From: Siphonodentalium dalli
Taxonomy: Eukaryota; Mollusca; Scaphopoda; Gadilida; Siphonodentaliidae
Assembly: GCA_032622095.1 (NCBI GenBank)
Contig: CP136062.1
Coordinates: 132,325,282 to 132,389,281 of the forward strand
Direction: 5' to 3'
DNA length: 64,000 bases
How positions within the stretch are numbered: position 1 is the first letter of the stretch; every line of letters starts with the position of its first letter. The notes below the pieces were generated by a model. The model was not told the origin of the DNA. It did not search any database and worked only from the letters and a program-made list of their open reading frames with translations. Shown in pieces: positions 46,141 to 56,260 of this stretch. The position numbers were made by a program, and so were the translations under genes.

Positions 46141-48300
46141 TAGTTCACCTTGACTATTCACGGATTGAAAGCGCAGAAGTATGTCGGCATCAGTGAAAAT
46201 TGACGCACGCCATATTGATATAGTCAGTTTGTATGTCATTGAGCCTTTGAGGCACTGACACCCTTGTACTAGTATGGAACAATTATGGCTCGCCATACAT
46301 GTTTTTAAGCTCACCATTTTGTATCATGTTAATTCATAATTTGAATGTATCGAAAACACTAATGTCTGAGGATAACAGTTCAGATGTTGTCTATTTGTTA
46401 CAGTGAACACATGGAAATGTGAAACATCAAAATCATCAAAAGTATAAACATTGATTGACTGAAAATTTATTGAGACACTGGCTAGCCAATGAATCATTTC
46501 AACACTGCGACCATGCTAGGTCACACGGGTATGGTGACTTGCCACAAGTAGGCCAGCCAAAGGCTCTCATCCAAAATATCTCCAAAGAGTTCTGACCACG
46601 GACGGAAGTATCCTTGGATATTTAAGCAAACTATAGCTGAAGGTTCAGGCTACTGCACTTGCATATCTGTGTAGTCATGGAACAGGGAAGCCCATTCAGC
46701 AAAATACATTGAGTGATTGCAAAGAAACAGACACAATTGTCGCCGAAATAGCGACAGAGTACCGGTATGAATTGATGGAGATCGCCATTCGACAATGGGA
46801 ACTCAGGCTTCAAGATTCGACGAGAATCACCGAATCGATTCCCGTAATTATTCTCACAAAACTTTACAATTTGCAGTGCTTTATGGCTAACATGATTCAG
46901 CATTTGATTCTCGTAAAATTAAATGTATTTTGAGCCCTGGAACTTGAAATGAAAATCCTTGGTGCCCAATCTTGTGTCAGATAATCCTAGTCCCCAATCA
47001 AACCATTTGCACGATTCGGAGCAACCGGACACTGTCAGTAATACTGGACAGGCATGTAAAGAACGAGACTATTCAAGAGACACAGCATTATTTGAACACA
47101 GGCCATATAATACTATATGTTATAACAAACATAATCTCATTGTTTCTAACAATTGTTCCTATGATACAATGAGGGAAAGAAAATGGAATCGCAAGAACAG
47201 GGTCAAAATTTCAAATAAATATATTGAACTTTGAAGTCGATGTAACGTTCGCGACGTTCCAAGTATCCAAATACGAGCCCTCATGTTAATAGTAATACAT
47301 TCGGGCTAGCTAAGATTTGCAAATATTAATCGGTAAGCACAATTTATTATAACGACATGTTGTATATGTACAATGATGTTCTGTGATAATCATTATCCAA
47401 ATGTCGCTCAACTTCAACTTACAATTAGTTGAGGCAAAAGAAATTTCATTGGATTACAAGTTCTATCTTGTTTATGAATACATGTAAATTATCGTCAAAG
47501 GAGACATTTCTGTCCTGGCCAACTTTCTGCGCACGAACAGAGCTGTTGCATATACGATGAGGTAGTGGACATGAAATGAACGTAGCGAGAAGTCGGCTTC
47601 ATGAAATAGAGTTAGCACGAAATTAGGAGACTTCGCATACCGTACCACGTGGACTCCGAAATCGGACAATTCATGCCACCGTATATGTTGCACAATAATG
47701 CAATATAGGTTTGCTACAAGTAAACGATGTGCGTCTGTTGTCATTGTCAAAATGGCCATCAATGGCGAAGTTCTCAACGTAATTTTGTCGATTCCAATCC
47801 CAAAATTTTCAAGATAAAATGTGTCGTTAAAAAACACGGAATTTTTTATAAATTGCGTTGCGCATACTATGAAACGAAGAGTTTCTGCGCGTACTTAAAA
47901 ATATTAAACAACCGGGTAAGCAACGGATAAATTGCAAGTTTGTTATCAACAATAAATATTGAGTTGATAAACTCGCAATAGAGAAATACTTCCTTTAGTT
48001 AAAACCACGTCTGATAGGTCCAAGGAGAGAAATAAAACTGGCTAGATGAATTGTTAGAGCGCGGGATTTGCACGGGACGCATTCATGCGTGGGCTAATCC
48101 GATTGCTGATTGACCGGAGTAGGCAATAAACGGACAATAAATTTTAACCCTCCTGATAACACAAGGCTGAGGATTATAATCCATATAGTTGAAGGGCTTC
48201 TCCTTGGCAGAAAAATAAGTTTCGCCTAGTTTCTTGGCATGTTACACGTATTGTTCACAACCGATTCACTACATTTATTGTTTTCAGGTATTGCGCAAAG
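46141..48300. other. Region without a recognisable gene
   Basis: Contains a 121-codon minus-strand frame (47472-47837) and a 91-codon plus-strand frame (46959-47234), neither with recognisable motifs. No repeats beyond low complexity were noticed. Confidence 0.3.
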
Positions 48301-48348
48301 GAGTTCTATTAATTTGGGTCTCTCGAAGAATCGGGGATCGACAGTGCA

Positions 48349-49299
48349 GTGTGGGCAGATTCTACAGAATGGATGGAAGTATTTCTTCTGAAGTCTAAAG
48401 CCGACACGACGATAAAAAAGTATTTCTGTTATTTTCAAAAATGGGCTTTTTTTGCTCGTTCGCTAGCAAAACTGGCTGTTCCGGCTGAGCCTATGCAAAA
48501 AGTTTGTATATTTCTGAGCTGCTTCGGAAGGGAGCTAGCTATGGTGTTGTTTCTTCTACGGTTTATGGCATACGATGGGTGCATCAAATTAAAGGTCTTG
48601 CAGATCCAACCAGTAACGGTTTCATAGTTAGTTTATTGGAATCGGCGAAGAGAAATGCGAAAGCAAAAGTTGTTAAAAAAGAGCCAATTTCTGCAGATAT
48701 GTTAATTAGATTGTGCGGGCATTATTCTCATCTGTTGCATTCTAATCTCACGGTTGTGAGGGATCTCGCAATGTGTTCGCTGGCGTTCGCGGGTTTCTTG
48801 AGATTTGACGAGTTGGTGTCTTTAAAAGCATCAGACGTTGTTTTCCATGACAGTTTTCTCTCTCTTCAAATTCGGAGCAGTAAGACGGATCAATATCGGG
48901 ATGGTAATGAAGTTCTTATCGCCAAAGGAAATTCAGTTGCGTGTCCGTACGTTATGCTTAAGCAATATTATCATTTGGCGGCGATTGATGGAAAATCGGA
49001 AACGTTCATATTCAAGCGCTGTATGTATCAAAAGGCGTTTATCGCATGAGGGCATCTGAAAAGAAGCTTAGTTACACTCGAGCAAGGGAATCTCTTCTCG
49101 GCAGATTTCGCGAAGTTTTTGGGGATATCAACATCGGTCTTCATTAAGATCGGGCGGAGCTACGGCCACATGCCAAGCTAACATACCGGACCGATGTTGG
49201 AAACAGCACGGCCGTTGGAAATCGGAAACGGCAAAGGACGGTTATGCTAAGGAATCTCTAGCAGCTAGGCTAGCAGTTTCGCAGCAGCTTGGATTGTAA
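48349..49299 (+). pseudogene. Tyrosine recombinase gene (Crypton/YR-element-like), three frameshifts
   Basis: The first frame (from 48349) has the SAM-like core-binding domain: 'WMEVFLLKSKADTTIKKYF', 'LAVPAEPMQKVCIFLS'. Frame 48504-49049 continues with 'STVYGIRWVHQIKGL', 'MCSLAFAGFLRFDELVSLKA' (first catalytic Arg) and 'IRSSKTDQYRDG' (catalytic Lys). Near 49030 it shifts to 'ASEKKLSYTRARESLLG'. At 49139 a four-base loss in a CATT repeat removes the spacing of the expected H-S-L-R box; beyond it 'RSGGAT', 'HGRWKSETAKDGYAKES' (Trp, Tyr) and 'LGL' follow to a stop at 49297. No RT or gag is nearby. The enzyme family cuts and rejoins DNA through a 3'-phosphotyrosine intermediate. Confidence 0.85.
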
Positions 49300-49471
49300 A
49301 TAACTTTGGGCTCGTTGATATGGTTCTGAACCGTACATGTAAAGCATTAACTGGTGTTGACAGTTCAATTAAGACCTTGTTTATTATTATTATTGAGCGC
49401 TTTTCATGGGAAATTCTAAAGAAATAATGGTGCTTCTAAATCTGGTCTCCAGTTTGTCCCATGCTTTTTAT

Positions 49472-50137
49472 TTCTGTGCGGCAAGCAGCGATGGGCCTGC
49501 AGCAAAATTGAGTTTTTGTTTGTTCCATAAAGGAGGGTAGACTTTAAGATTTTCTGCGTTACATCGTATAGTCTAAACGCCTTGAAGGAAAAGCAAAAGC
49601 GGAAGGTGGTTATCCGCAAAGTAGCTGTAGGAAGCCGGTTAATATTGAATACGCGCTCAGTCTGAGCGTTGGCGGGTCAAGCGAGTTGAGCATGCGGGAC
49701 GCATGAGTTCTGAATTGACGAGGTCAAGTGATTGTGTATTGTTAGTCATTCTGGCTGTCGCTGACCACCGCGTCACATCTATCTAAAACATTTTATTCAT
49801 TTTTCGTATTTCATTGAAATGTTCTGCTAAAATTTATAACATGTTGTTATTTCGGTAAACACAAGCCGGATGAGGGTCGGCATCCACCCAGGGTCAACTT
49901 AGCAAAAGCGCCGCACCGCAGATTTCCAGAGTGAATTTTTAAGCATCTTTTTATCTCTGGTTGTTTCTGCCTGGCTAGTTGTCCTAATTTACTGGGCGAG
50001 AAAGCTTGTGTAATTTGCTGTGAAAATTTCAACAACAAAAAAATCAAAAAAAATAAACGATTCGTCGTTCTGTGCGGCAAGCAGCGACGAGCCTGCAGCA
50101 AAAATGAGTTTTGTTTGTTCCATAAAGGAGGGTAGAC
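49472..50137 (+). repeat. ~70 bp direct repeats flanking 0.5 kb, downstream of the recombinase gene
   Basis: 49472-49542 and 50069-50137 share TCTGTGCGGCAAGCAGCGA, GCCTGCAGCAAAA and CCATAAAGGAGGGTAGAC with few differences. Spaced direct repeats 3' of a tyrosine recombinase gene recall the split direct repeats of some YR elements, but no matching upstream copy was found. The spacer has no gene. Confidence 0.6.
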
Positions 50138-50189
50138 ATAATAAATCTAATTTTTTTTTTTTTTTTTTTAAGAGTGAATATTTTTTAGA

Positions 50190-50425
50190 AAAAGGGCCAT
50201 AACTCAGTTAAAAATAATCGGATCAAACCAATATTCGAACTTGATCTGTATTTTGGGCTGAGAAATTCATACACAAAATTTGGTTCCATTCAAATAGAAA
50301 ATGTTTGAGTTATCGCACCATGCGTAAAGTGTCTACGGACAGATGACGGACGGACTAACAACGAGTGGTCAATCCGGACACCGACACTACGTTTACCATA
50401 CTATGGTATGGGTAAACATAAAAAT
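50190..50425. repeat. Interspersed 'GGCCATAACTC' repeat, full copy
   Basis: Runs from GGGCCATAACTCAGTT through ATACACAAAATTTGGTTCC and GAGTTATCGCACCATG to TTTACCATACTATGGTATGG. Second copy of the repeat at 10238-10450. Directly preceded by a T-run (50150-50170). Confidence 0.75.
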
Positions 50426-50466
50426 TGGAGATGTTACAGGATGTTATCAATATATTTGGTACTTAC

Positions 50467-50657
50467 CCATTAATCGATGTATTAGTCATGAACAAGCTCA
50501 GCACAGATTTTGCAGCTTTATGGTAGAGTTGTGTGAAGAACCAATCTGACTTCTCTTGACTAGCTGTAAGGAATTCTTCTGTCCCTTCATCCTGGTGGCT
50601 CTGAATAAACTTTGCACAAACCTCTTCATCGAACTTTGCCAGATCAACGGAGTACCA
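50467..50657 (-). CDS. Exon 2 of an unrecognised secreted/ER protein gene
   Basis: The minus-strand frame 'WYSVDLAKFDEEVCAKFIQS', 'HQDEGTEEFLTASQEKSDWF', 'FTQLYHKAAKSVLSLFMTNT' is bounded by good splice signals: CTTCTTACAG before TGG at 50657, and GG|GTAAGT after 50467. The exon is 191 bp, starting in phase 0 and ending in phase 2. Exon 1 (52067-52258) ends in phase 0, so they join without a shift. No domain recognised; the segment looks helical and soluble. Further exons must lie at lower coordinates or in unrecognised sequence, since no stop is reached. Confidence 0.6.
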
Positions 50658-50724
50658 CTGTAAGAAGGAATAGTTTAACCCTTTCATGATGGGAGCTTCC
50701 CTGATGAAGGATTAAAGATCCTGT

Positions 50725-50876
50725 GCCAGTGCATTTTCTTATATATGCGAGTCTCCCATAGGGAGCCTCACATATATAAGAGAATGCACTGGCTTACAAA
50801 GGTCAAGGTATATAATGTTAGGCCAATGTATTCTCTTATATATGCTAGTCTCCCATATATAAGAGAATGCATTGAC
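50725..50876. repeat. Two tandem hairpins in the intron of the secreted-protein gene
   Basis: 50725-50793 folds on arms GCCAGTGCATT-TCTTATATATG and CATATATAAGAGAATGCACTGGC around CTCCCATAGGGAG. 50822-50876 is a second hairpin of related sequence (GCCAATGTATTCTC / GAGAATGCATTGAC). The two are ~97 bp apart and look like a duplication. The size suits a miRNA precursor or a MITE. The strand is undetermined. Confidence 0.6.
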
Positions 50877-52066
50877 CCAGGGTTTTCTCAAAATTTCAGG
50901 AAGCTCCAGTCAAGGAAGGGTTAAAGTGGGGCCCTGTGAACCGATCAAGGTTCGATTCACTTTGCAACCACTGAATTTATTCGATCCTATTCAAAACCTT
51001 TGACCGGGATTCTGGTTGTATTGAACCTTTGATTTGGTCCTGAAAATGAGCCAAACAAACACCACCGGGTGATCATAAATCACTCAATGCAGACATACAC
51101 TGAACACATATATAAAATGGTTGGTTATATATATTTTTAAATGACATCACCGTTGTTTTTCCGTAGTACTCGCTCAGGTTTCATGTTGGAAATATTCTTG
51201 TAAACAATAAGTTAATTTCACTATTTTCTAATTGTCCACTATCACAATAACTCGGTTCGTAATCGATTTTGGGATTTAGTTTGATTTGAAACAAAGATAT
51301 TGATTCGGTTTCAAGATTCGGATCCACTGAAATCTATGATTCCCAGGGCCCCAGTTCGAAGTGACTTAGTTTTGATGCATATTCTCAATTTCAATACCAT
51401 TTTGGATAACAATACATAACAGTTAACTAGGGCAATAACAAAATAACAATACTATGTATCACAATACAATTCACTATACATGACTTTTCATATGATACTT
51501 CATGATACACTCAATCAGCCAGGCCTTCAATTGTGAGGTGCACAATATAATTTGCATGCCTGGAATTGAAAAGTATGAACATGCATAGTAATGCAGGAAA
51601 TTCAAAGTGAATAGTTACAGCCCTATCATAAAACACTAGGTTTTGTTTGCATAATCATTCTTTCCCATGTACAATATATATGCCAATGCTATAAACACCA
51701 TTGGAATTTCATCATGTGGAGTCTATAAAGGATGAGGCTCAGATCAGGCTCTGCTATTCAGTACATCATGTAAATTTATTCTTCGCTGCTACACATCCAT
51801 ACAAATATGTTACATGTATGTTGCAATTAATGCTACGTATGGACATTTTGTTTTTTAAAAATCGAAATAAAAGATCCAATATGCAGAAAAAATTATCTTT
51901 GTTCGTACCTTATACTGACAAAAAAAAGTTTTATTTTGTTCAATTTGGAAACATTCGCCTGGCCACCAGTGTATTTTTTGGCCCCATGTTAGGGGAAACA
52001 CAATTTAGTTTATTTAGCCTTAGTACATGCATTTTGCCAGATCATAGGTCTGAAAGTTAGACTGAC
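50877..52066. other. Intronic, no separate gene seen
   Basis: AT-rich sequence between the hairpins and exon 1. The plus-strand frame 51701-52060 (119 codons) has no recognisable motif and runs antisense to the intron and splice donor, so I do not call it a gene. Confidence 0.35.
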
Positions 52067-52258
52067 CGATTCATGTTGATTGTTTTCATGCTTGCGATCC
52101 TCCAATAGTCTGTTGTAAAAAGTCCGCACCAAGGGACTCCTGATGTATAGTCCATTGTTGGCACTCATCTCTGCTGGTTCACCATAACCGTATACACTGG
52201 CAGACACCAATACCAGGATAGTAATTATCAGGTTTGTTGATAACCTGGCTCCATTCAT
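52067..52258 (-). CDS. Exon 1 of an unrecognised secreted/ER protein gene (signal peptide)
   Basis: ATG at 52258 on the minus strand opens 64 codons. 'MNGARLSTN' is followed by a hydrophobic run 'LIITILVLVSASVYG', a classical signal peptide with a cleavage site around residue 24-26. Then comes 'EPAEMSANNGLYIRSPLVRT', and a basic-acidic 'FYNRLLEDRKHENNQHES' before the donor TCG|GTCAGT. The product should enter the secretory pathway. A 36 bp tandem duplication just upstream (52259-52303) repeats the start region ATGAATGGAGCCAGGTTATC, offering a second, out-of-frame ATG. Function unknown. Confidence 0.6.
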
Positions 52259-52369
52259 AAACTGAGATTATCTTTGATAACCTGGCTCCATTCATTAACA
52301 GAGATTGTCTTTGCATCAGAAATCCTGAAAATAAAAATAAATTGAGGATAATCAGGATACATATATTCT

Positions 52370-52460
52370 GAAAATAATAATAATAATAATAATATTTGTA
52401 TAGCGCTTATCCCCAATAAGCGGGCTCTTAAGCGCTTGACATAAACATAAACATAAACAA
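52370..52460. repeat. (AAT)n plus 'TAGCGCTTATCCCC' interspersed repeat
   Basis: An AATAATAAT run followed by ATTTGTATAGCGCTTATCCC and GCGGGCTCTTAAGCGCTTGA. The 'ATAGCGCTT' tail after a trinucleotide run is a widespread invertebrate repeat end. A related 'ATTATTATTATTGAGCGCTT' is at 49381-49400. Confidence 0.5.
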
Positions 52461-52473
52461 GGTCCTCAGCCAT

Positions 52474-53485
52474 TTACAACGTGGTCGCAAGGCCCATGCT
52501 AACCAAGCAAGCATATCTTTGTTGAATGTCCTAAAAATGAGTAACATGGCACATATGACCCATTTTGAAAAAATCACCTACTAACACTATCACTAATTAG
52601 TCAAATATATAGTGTCATGTCCAGGATGACACATGTCCAAAGAATGTTCGATCCCTCTCCGTAATGCTCGCTAGCCAGGCATATTACTCTTATGTCGGCC
52701 ATGACCTCACGACACACATCAGGACGTCACAAGCTACATGGTCGCGCAAAACACCAGACATTAATGAGTTGATGTCCAGACAGCTGAGACTCGTATTACA
52801 CGGGCAGGCTAAACGATCCATCTGCCAACAACTTCGTGTTTTATTATAAAATATATACATGCCCTGCATGGAAAATAAAAGTGGGCAATAGTACTGCCCA
52901 TTAGAAGCCTATTTTATGTAACTTGAAACTCGGGAAAATGAGTTGAGATCAAGTTTTTTTCTTCTCGCAGAGACAGTGACGTGCGAACATATTTCTGGAA
53001 ACTTTCTTCGAAGTTCAAAACATTTCCGAAATACGCAGGTGCATATAAACCATGTCCGGCCAAACAGTCCAGTACTAGTACATAGTTCTATTGAGACACA
53101 ATTGTACTGAAAATGTGTATGTGGAAACATGGATTATTAAAATGCCTTATTAATTAACTGGGAAACCAAGTTTTCTCATTCTCAACGCAGTAGACATTTT
53201 TATGATAAGTTCCAGAAGACTGTAGATCAGTCGCTAAGGGCATGTTAACATTGACACATTATTAATCAAAGACTAGGCAATGATCGCGTGGCTTTTATTT
53301 ATTTGTGTCAGCATGTGAAATTGACTTGGATGTTTTTTGCCGCTGACATGCAATGGCATACACAAATCATTCTAGTCAAACTAGTAATTTAACCCAATTG
53401 GTATATAATATATAGCATCATCGCAACCAATCGTCTTCACACCCTTCATGTGAGCGATGTCTATATTGTTCTATAAATATGTCAT
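52474..53485. other. Region without a recognisable gene
   Basis: Short frames (52664-52849, 52909-53130 minus) have no recognisable motif. No repeats noticed. Confidence 0.35.
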
Positions 53486-53900
53486 GATGGGCGCAAGTAT
53501 AGGCAGCCGGATAACCGGTTACCGTTTCGGTTATGCGAGTCAACCGGTTGGAGGAGGCCACAACCGGATAACCGTAATATTGATAATGATCGTACTATCA
53601 TCGTAGTACTCCGTGTAAATGTTGCTGAAATCATTTACGGAAGTTTAAGTAACGAGAGTAAGTAATAAGAAGCCGCTTAGAAGCGATTTGGACAGTTGAT
53701 TGTGTATTCATATACCACACAACACATGCCTGTTAGATCACCGGCGGCTTATCTAGACATGAAACCAACAACTCTGTGAATCACTTGCTACACATTCAAT
53801 GCCAATTTCCTTTGGCGGCATTACATGACGTTCCGGATGCACGCGCACCGCGGCATACATCAAAGCAATCGAGTCTAGATTTTACTATGTCATCAATAGT

Positions 53901-54225
53901 ATGTCTGTTTTCTTTAAACTGCCCCCCCCCCCTTTGTCATTACCATTAGTTCGTCTCCAAGCGATGACAGAAGACCTACAAAAACGGAAATCGAACGTTT
54001 GGGGACATTTAGTTATAATTAAAGATGACGAAAAAAGAAAAAAAGCAGAAGAAATTGGCGGTATGCAAGGCCTGTCGAACGCGATTCGTTTATTCTCGAT
54101 CAACATCCAATATGAAGTCGCACATCCAGAAAAAAACACAGGCCTACTGGGAATGGGAAATCAGAGTATATCTAGTGATGTGTTCGATAACTTTATTTCC
54201 TAAACACTGGCTGGGGCTTGCGTAA
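53901..54225 (+). pseudogene. BED zinc finger fragment of hAT transposase
   Basis: 'LQKRKSNVWGHLVI' in one frame is followed by 'AVCKACRTRFVYSRSTSNMK' and 'SHIQKKTQ' in another. This is the VWxxF / CxxC / H pattern of a BED finger, with a frameshift near 54040 and no second His. It starts after ATG-containing sequence at 53887. A C-run (53920-53932) lies inside. Confidence 0.6.
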
Positions 54226-54233
54226 TGAATCAC

Positions 54234-54500
54234 AACGATTTAATTTTGTTTGAATTTGTTTATTAAATAATTGAAGTAACATCGTGTAGCCACTGTGATT
54301 AATACATACCTGCCTATACCCAAACACTAGTAAACATTACTAAACAACAGTATACCTACCTTCAGTACCTTGTTTGGGCTAATCGTGCCCGGGATATACA
54401 CAAGGGAGGAACTATATTTCATCGCTGAAGGTTTTGCAAGCAAGCGTTGTTTATGCGGTGCGGAACTCCTGTAAACATCGATATATTAGCGCACCACTAA
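54234..54500. repeat. Duplicated segment, first copy, left part
   Basis: Nearly identical to 62593-62842. Continues after the Helitron as 55722-56260, which matches 62843-63400. Confidence 0.9.
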
Positions 54501-54525
54501 TCTATACTATATATTTTGAGACTTC

Positions 54526-54564
<39 letters not shown>

Positions 54565-55721
54565 ATAGAATCCAAAACGCGTGTACAGATTGAGATCAAA
54601 TTTCGTATGTAAGTGTCAAATCCCGCCGACACGAACGTGGTCGCGGTTTAGAGAAGCTCAGAGCACCCGTTCTCCAATCTCAAATCACCGCATAGGCACG
54701 GCGGGGGTTAATCAAGTGATTATTTAATGAGCGTTTGTTTTTGACGCATCTCTATAAAGAGCGTCTTTTTCCCATTCAACGTTATTCGCATCTGCAGAGT
54801 TATACGGGAACGCAAACGTTATCGCTCGAAATTTATTCCCTGCGAGCACGGATGGCGCGCTCTGTTTTTACAGTATATACCTTTGGTATATACCGAAATC
54901 ATCCCAGATAATCACGAATATAGCATCAGATTTCTCCCCAGATATACCGTTATAAAGCTACTGGAATCTGCCAATCTACGGGAAATTCCAGGGAATGCCG
55001 ATTGAGCTCAAACATGCTACCTACGGGAAGTGTCATATATATGAGTGTGTCCTTTATAGACTCTAACCGATTGAGCTCAAACTTGCTAAATAAGAAAATA
55101 GCCCCCAAGCCGTAAATATCAACAACAACGATATTGCTACCTACGGGGAGCAACGTTACTAGCATCTGCAGAATTATGCAGAGAGAAAGTGCTTTCCGAT
55201 TTTTAGAACGCAACACATGTTTACGTCGCGTTGGTGATTGAGGTTCACAACGGGGTTAATTGACTGTCCGCTCTTTGCGACGATGAGGTTCACGGCGGGG
55301 ACTATTGACCAACACTCACAATTTCGTCTTTTGCATCAGATACCAACACCTCGACCGATCGGGACGAAACTTGGTACGTGAGTGTAGTTTGACCAGGTGG
55401 TCGTCGCTGTCGTATTGGCGAGCCCGTGCGACGCCCGTGTAGCATGCGCAGCCGAGATATCGGAAACGGGTGGAGCTATCGACTTGAAATTTGGTATGTG
55501 AATGTATCTTGCCCCGGATACGAATTTTATCGGGTCGCCGAGCCCGTGCGACGCCAGATACGCGCATGCACAGACCAGATCTCGGAAACGGGTGGAGCTA
55601 TCGACATGAAATTTGTTTTTTGAGTAGCCCGGTCCTGTACGGGGTTACATTGAAAAACTAAAATTAATGGATCGACCAAAGCCATGGGACGAATGCCGCC
55701 AGTGGCGGGCTAACCTGCTAG
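54501..55721 (+). mobile_element. Non-autonomous Helitron (1221 bp) with preserved empty site
   Basis: Begins TCTATACTATATATTTTGAG and ends CTAG. Upstream of the 3' end by ~10 bp is the hairpin CCGCC-AGT-GGCGG. It sits exactly between A and T (CACTAA|TC...CTAG|TATA) with no target duplication. The duplicate locus at 62842/62843 has CACTAA|TATA without the insert. TC...CTRR ends, the 3' hairpin and A/T insertion are the hallmarks of Helitrons. No Rep/helicase gene. The interior holds a (TG)n run (54530-54559) and three related ~100 bp units with ATCGGAAACGGGTGGAGCTA. Confidence 0.93.
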
Positions 55722-56260
55722 TATATATTATATTTTAGTTTGTTTGGGCTCAAAACTGAATTAATTTATACACATTTACAACTATTTGATCGCCGTAACG
55801 GGAACGCATTGTACGACCAAAACATCGTTTGTGATCGCATGTATATCAACGTTTCCGGGACGCGTAATAAACACTTGTTTTGCAGATATAGTGACCAGTG
55901 TATTCAATCTCGTACTTAGGGTAATGCTGGTCGCGGTTAACCGGTCATGGTTAGGTTAATGCCTGTGGTTAACCGGTTAGGAAAAAACTCCAACAGTCCC
56001 AGCACTACATATTTGGTGTCGTTAATTCACATGATTAAATTACTTGCATCATGGAGAAGAATTGGAGAAGTCGGCTTTTACCGATAACCTCATCATGTCC
56101 TCAATTAGTCAATACCCTCAAATCTCTAAAAATAGATATTGAGATAAAGATTGTCGGCAGTTTCAAAATTGGCCATGGAAATAAGCAATGCCATGGGAAT
56201 CCAGTGGCAACATGTGGAACCTAAAATGCCACAGCATTAAATTTACCTCTATATGTGTTT
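55722..56260. repeat. Duplicated segment, first copy, right part
   Basis: Matches 62843-63400 with few differences (e.g. a TTGCAGGC insertion in the second copy near 62876). Includes the GGTTAACCGGTTAGG hAT terminus. Confidence 0.9.

Larger units (their letters stand above)
53490..56010 (+). mobile_element. Third hAT relic (BED-finger only), interrupted by a Helitron
   Basis: The left end region (53510-53570) has GATAACCGGTTACCG and CAACCGGTTGG. The right end (55930-56010) has GGTTAACCGGTTAGG and AGTCCCAGCACTA. The latter resembles the inverted TAGAGCTGGGACGGTT terminus of the hAT at 22.6 kb. No exact target duplication was identified. Most of the transposase is gone. Confidence 0.6.

Noticed and set aside
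47472-47837. 121-codon minus-strand frame
   Set aside because: No motif, splice context or homologous neighbour recognised; left unannotated as a gene.
50935-50970. GGTTCGATTCA resembling a tRNA B box
   Set aside because: No A box, acceptor stem pairing or anticodon arm could be assembled around it.
51701-52060. 119-codon plus-strand frame
   Set aside because: Antisense to the secreted-protein gene's intron and splice donor; no recognisable motif.
54530-54559. (TG)n tract as a standalone feature
   Set aside because: A simple dinucleotide repeat inside the Helitron, mentioned there.
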